A stretch of DNA of 7,018 nt from an uncultured Bacilli bacterium. GTDB taxonomy: Bacteria; Bacillota_I; Bacilli_A; RF39; UBA660. The DNA is taken from the NCBI GenBank assembly GCA_947585885.1, contig CANPXI010000053.1, forward strand, positions 1 to 7,018, given 5' to 3'. Position 1 is the stretch's first letter; each line of letters opens with the position of its first letter. Under the pieces are notes generated by a model. The model was not told where the DNA came from, ran no database searches, and saw only the letters and a list, made by a program, of their open reading frames with translations. A program made the translations under genes and the position numbers. This document shows, piece by piece, positions 6,075-7,018 of the stretch.

Positions 6075-6840
6075 TTTCGCTTTCTTCAGGCATTACAATA
6101 TCATCTACTATCTCAGGTGTTCTAGTAACAGTAATAGATAAAGTAATTCCTTCTACCACTGCTGAACCTTTTGCTCTATCTTGATGTATTATAGTTCCTG
6201 GTGCTAAAACACTATTATCTTCATAAGTTACTTCTACTTTAATATTGTATTTTTTAGCCCATTCTTGCACTTTTTCTACTGTATATCCATTAGTAAAATC
6301 TGGATAAAGTACTTCTACTTCTGGAATATAAATTGTAACATTACTTCCATACTTAACAGTTTCTCCTGCTTTAGGACTAGTACTTACTACGTCGTCATCA
6401 TTATATTTATCGCTTTCTTTAACCTTTTGTTTTTCTACTAAAACATTACAATTATACTTAGTCTCTAAAATAGTTTTAACTTCTATATAATTTTTTCTGC
6501 TATAATCTTCCATCTCAAAAGATGCGTCTCCATTACTTAAATATATACAAACCTTTTTACCTTCTTTAACCAAAGTACCTGCACTTGGACTAGTTCTAAC
6601 AGCATACCCTTCCATTACAGTATCACTTGGTTCATACATATAATCTGATTCATCGCATCCAACTACTAACCCTAACTTAGTAAGTTTATTACTTGCATCT
6701 TTTTCACTTAAATCAGAAACGTCAGGTATCTCAACTGTTTTACCACTAGTAAGCTTTGGAAGTAAAAATACAACTGCAGTTAATACTTCAAAGGAAAATA
6801 AATCTAATACTACAGTGCCTGAAACAAAAAATACAACCAA
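6052..6840 (-). CDS. PASTA-repeat extracellular part of a PrkC/PknB-type Ser/Thr kinase, 5' end lost
   Basis: PrkC/PknB kinases sense peptidoglycan fragments through extracellular PASTA repeats and phosphorylate cytosolic targets. Only the C-terminal part is here. Numbered from the outer TTG at 6840, FLLPKLTSGKTVEIPDVSDL marks the end of the membrane helix and the first PASTA repeat (about 35-103); two more follow at about 106-172 and 176-239, then an acidic tail (PEESENGEESSE). The position before rsgA matches prkC in Firmicutes. The kinase domain is missing. No ribosome site precedes the TTG, and the first 20-28 residues are simply the complement of a plus-strand coding tail, so the genuine gene seems to be cut near 6757-6795. 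It is best read as a truncated gene, by rearrangement or by misassembly. A free-standing membrane PASTA protein is possible but unsupported by a start. Confidence 0.8.
   Translation of the reverse strand: MVVFFVSGTVVLDLFSFEVLTAVVFLLPKLTSGKTVEIPDVSDLSEKDASNKLTKLGLVVGCDESDYMYEPSDTVMEGYAVRTSPSAGTLVKEGKKVCIYLSNGDASFEMEDYSRKNYIEVKTILETKYNCNVLVEKQKVKESDKYNDDDVVSTSPKAGETVKYGSNVTIYIPEVEVLYPDFTNGYTVEKVQEWAKKYNIKVEVTYEDNSVLAPGTIIHQDRAKGSAVVEGITLSITVTRTPEIVDDIVMPEESENGEESSE
6754..6793. repeat. Imperfect palindrome at the junction of two truncated genes
   Basis: Arms CTTTGgAAGTA (6754-6764, one bulged G) and TACTTCAAAG (6784-6793) form ten pairs around a central perfect palindrome AACTGCAGTT (6772-6781), with unequal spacers of seven and two bases. 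It lies exactly where the minus-strand kinase homology ends and the plus-strand Asn/Thr-rich frame becomes credible. Confidence 0.5.
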
Positions 6841-6970
6841 AACAAATAGTACTAATACAAATAATAGTACACAATCAAAAGAGAATGCGACTTCTTCGCC
6901 TTCTTCTACTAATACAAATGTTGAAAATTCTAATACAACTCAAAAAAATGAAAATGTAAATATAGAATAA
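6782..6970 (+). pseudogene. C-terminal fragment of an Asn/Thr/Ser-rich low-complexity protein, 5' end missing
   Basis: The plus-strand frame ending at TAA 6968-6970 reads NTSKENKSNTTVPETKNTTK, then a tract of the same kind rich in Asn, Thr, Ser, Gln and Lys, ending NENVNIE. Composition and the repeated TNTN units resemble the linker or tail of a secreted or surface protein. I do not recognise the family. The frame stays open leftwards to a stop at 6641, but that part is only the complement of the PASTA gene. No ATG or ribosome site starts it; the sole alternative codon is a GTG at 6815 with no Shine-Dalgarno. It is therefore the tail of a gene whose beginning is not in this window. The left boundary is approximate (6757-6795). 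A shifted plus-strand frame over the same bases, rich in Leu, Ile and Gln, is a shadow. The stop lies 18 bases before the next gene. Confidence 0.5.
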
Positions 6971-6988
6971 AAGAAAGGAAGAGAGAAT

Positions 6989-7018
6989 ATGTTAGAGAAT
7001 ATTGAAGTTTTATATCAT
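6989..7018 (+). CDS. Start of a probable MBL-fold metallo-hydrolase (runs off the right edge)
   Basis: ATG at 6989 opens MLENIEVLYH before the window ends. AAGGA (6975-6979) lies nine bases upstream in a purine-rich leader, so the start is convincing. The opening resembles the MENIxVLxHSSIxI start I recall for a clostridial family of metallo-beta-lactamase-fold hydrolases, but ten residues cannot prove it; none of the metal-binding HxHxDH residues is in view. It follows the Asn/Thr-rich fragment by 18 bases on the same strand and may share its transcript. Confidence 0.45.
   Translation, partial: MLENIEVLYH

Noticed and set aside
6745..6779. SpeI, HindIII and PstI recognition sequences clustered within 35 bases, suggesting a cloning polylinker
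   Set aside because: ACTAGT and AAGCTT encode the family-typical PKLTSGK of the PASTA protein in frame, and the rest does not match a polylinker, so the clustering is probably chance.
6756..6959. A 67-codon plus-strand reading frame rich in Leu, Ile, Gln and Lys
   Set aside because: It is a shifted frame of the Asn/Thr/Ser-rich coding tail that ends at 6970; its composition is a by-product of AAT/ACA/ACT codons and it has no ribosome site.

Overview
The window comes from a very AT-rich, low-GC Gram-positive bacterium of the Bacilli/Clostridia type. The evidence is strong AGGAGG ribosome sites, a SigG sporulation sigma factor, a YlmC/YmxH-type protein, and the conserved pknB(prkC)-rsgA-rpe order. 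TGA ends rsgA, so the standard bacterial code applies and this is not a UGA-Trp Mollicute. The species cannot be named; a spore-forming or formerly spore-forming gut Bacilli/Clostridia lineage fits best.

Layout from the left: (1) the 5' end of a RhuM-like gene on the minus strand with a clear promoter and ribosome site, followed by an AT-rich hairpin between it and the next gene. (2) A minus-strand YqgP-like rhomboid protease, divergent from a small TspO/MBR membrane protein. tspO runs convergently into rluD with a 14-base overlap. (3) A minus-strand block read right to left: PASTA part of a PrkC-like kinase, rsgA, rpe, sigG, a 230-base gap with two near-identical hairpins, ylmC/ymxH-like gene, lspA and rluD. 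(4) At the right edge, a plus-strand C-terminal fragment of an Asn/Thr/Ser-rich protein, followed by the first ten codons of a probable MBL-fold hydrolase. No gap without a gene exceeds 300 bases.

Most of the genes are core functions: ribosome assembly (RsgA), 23S rRNA pseudouridylation (RluD), lipoprotein signal cleavage (LspA), pentose phosphate metabolism (Rpe) and forespore transcription (SigG). Three points stand out. First, the sigG ribosome site lies inside a 13-bp hairpin, resembling the translation-damping leader described for Bacillus subtilis sigG; possible SigF promoters lie beside it. Second, twin hairpins downstream of sigG share their outer stem and loop but differ by compensating changes in the inner stem. 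Third, near 6757-6795 the kinase gene and a plus-strand gene both lose their 5' ends at one point, within an imperfect palindrome. This is either a real rearrangement or an assembly chimera. I see no clear new multi-gene defence or mobile system.
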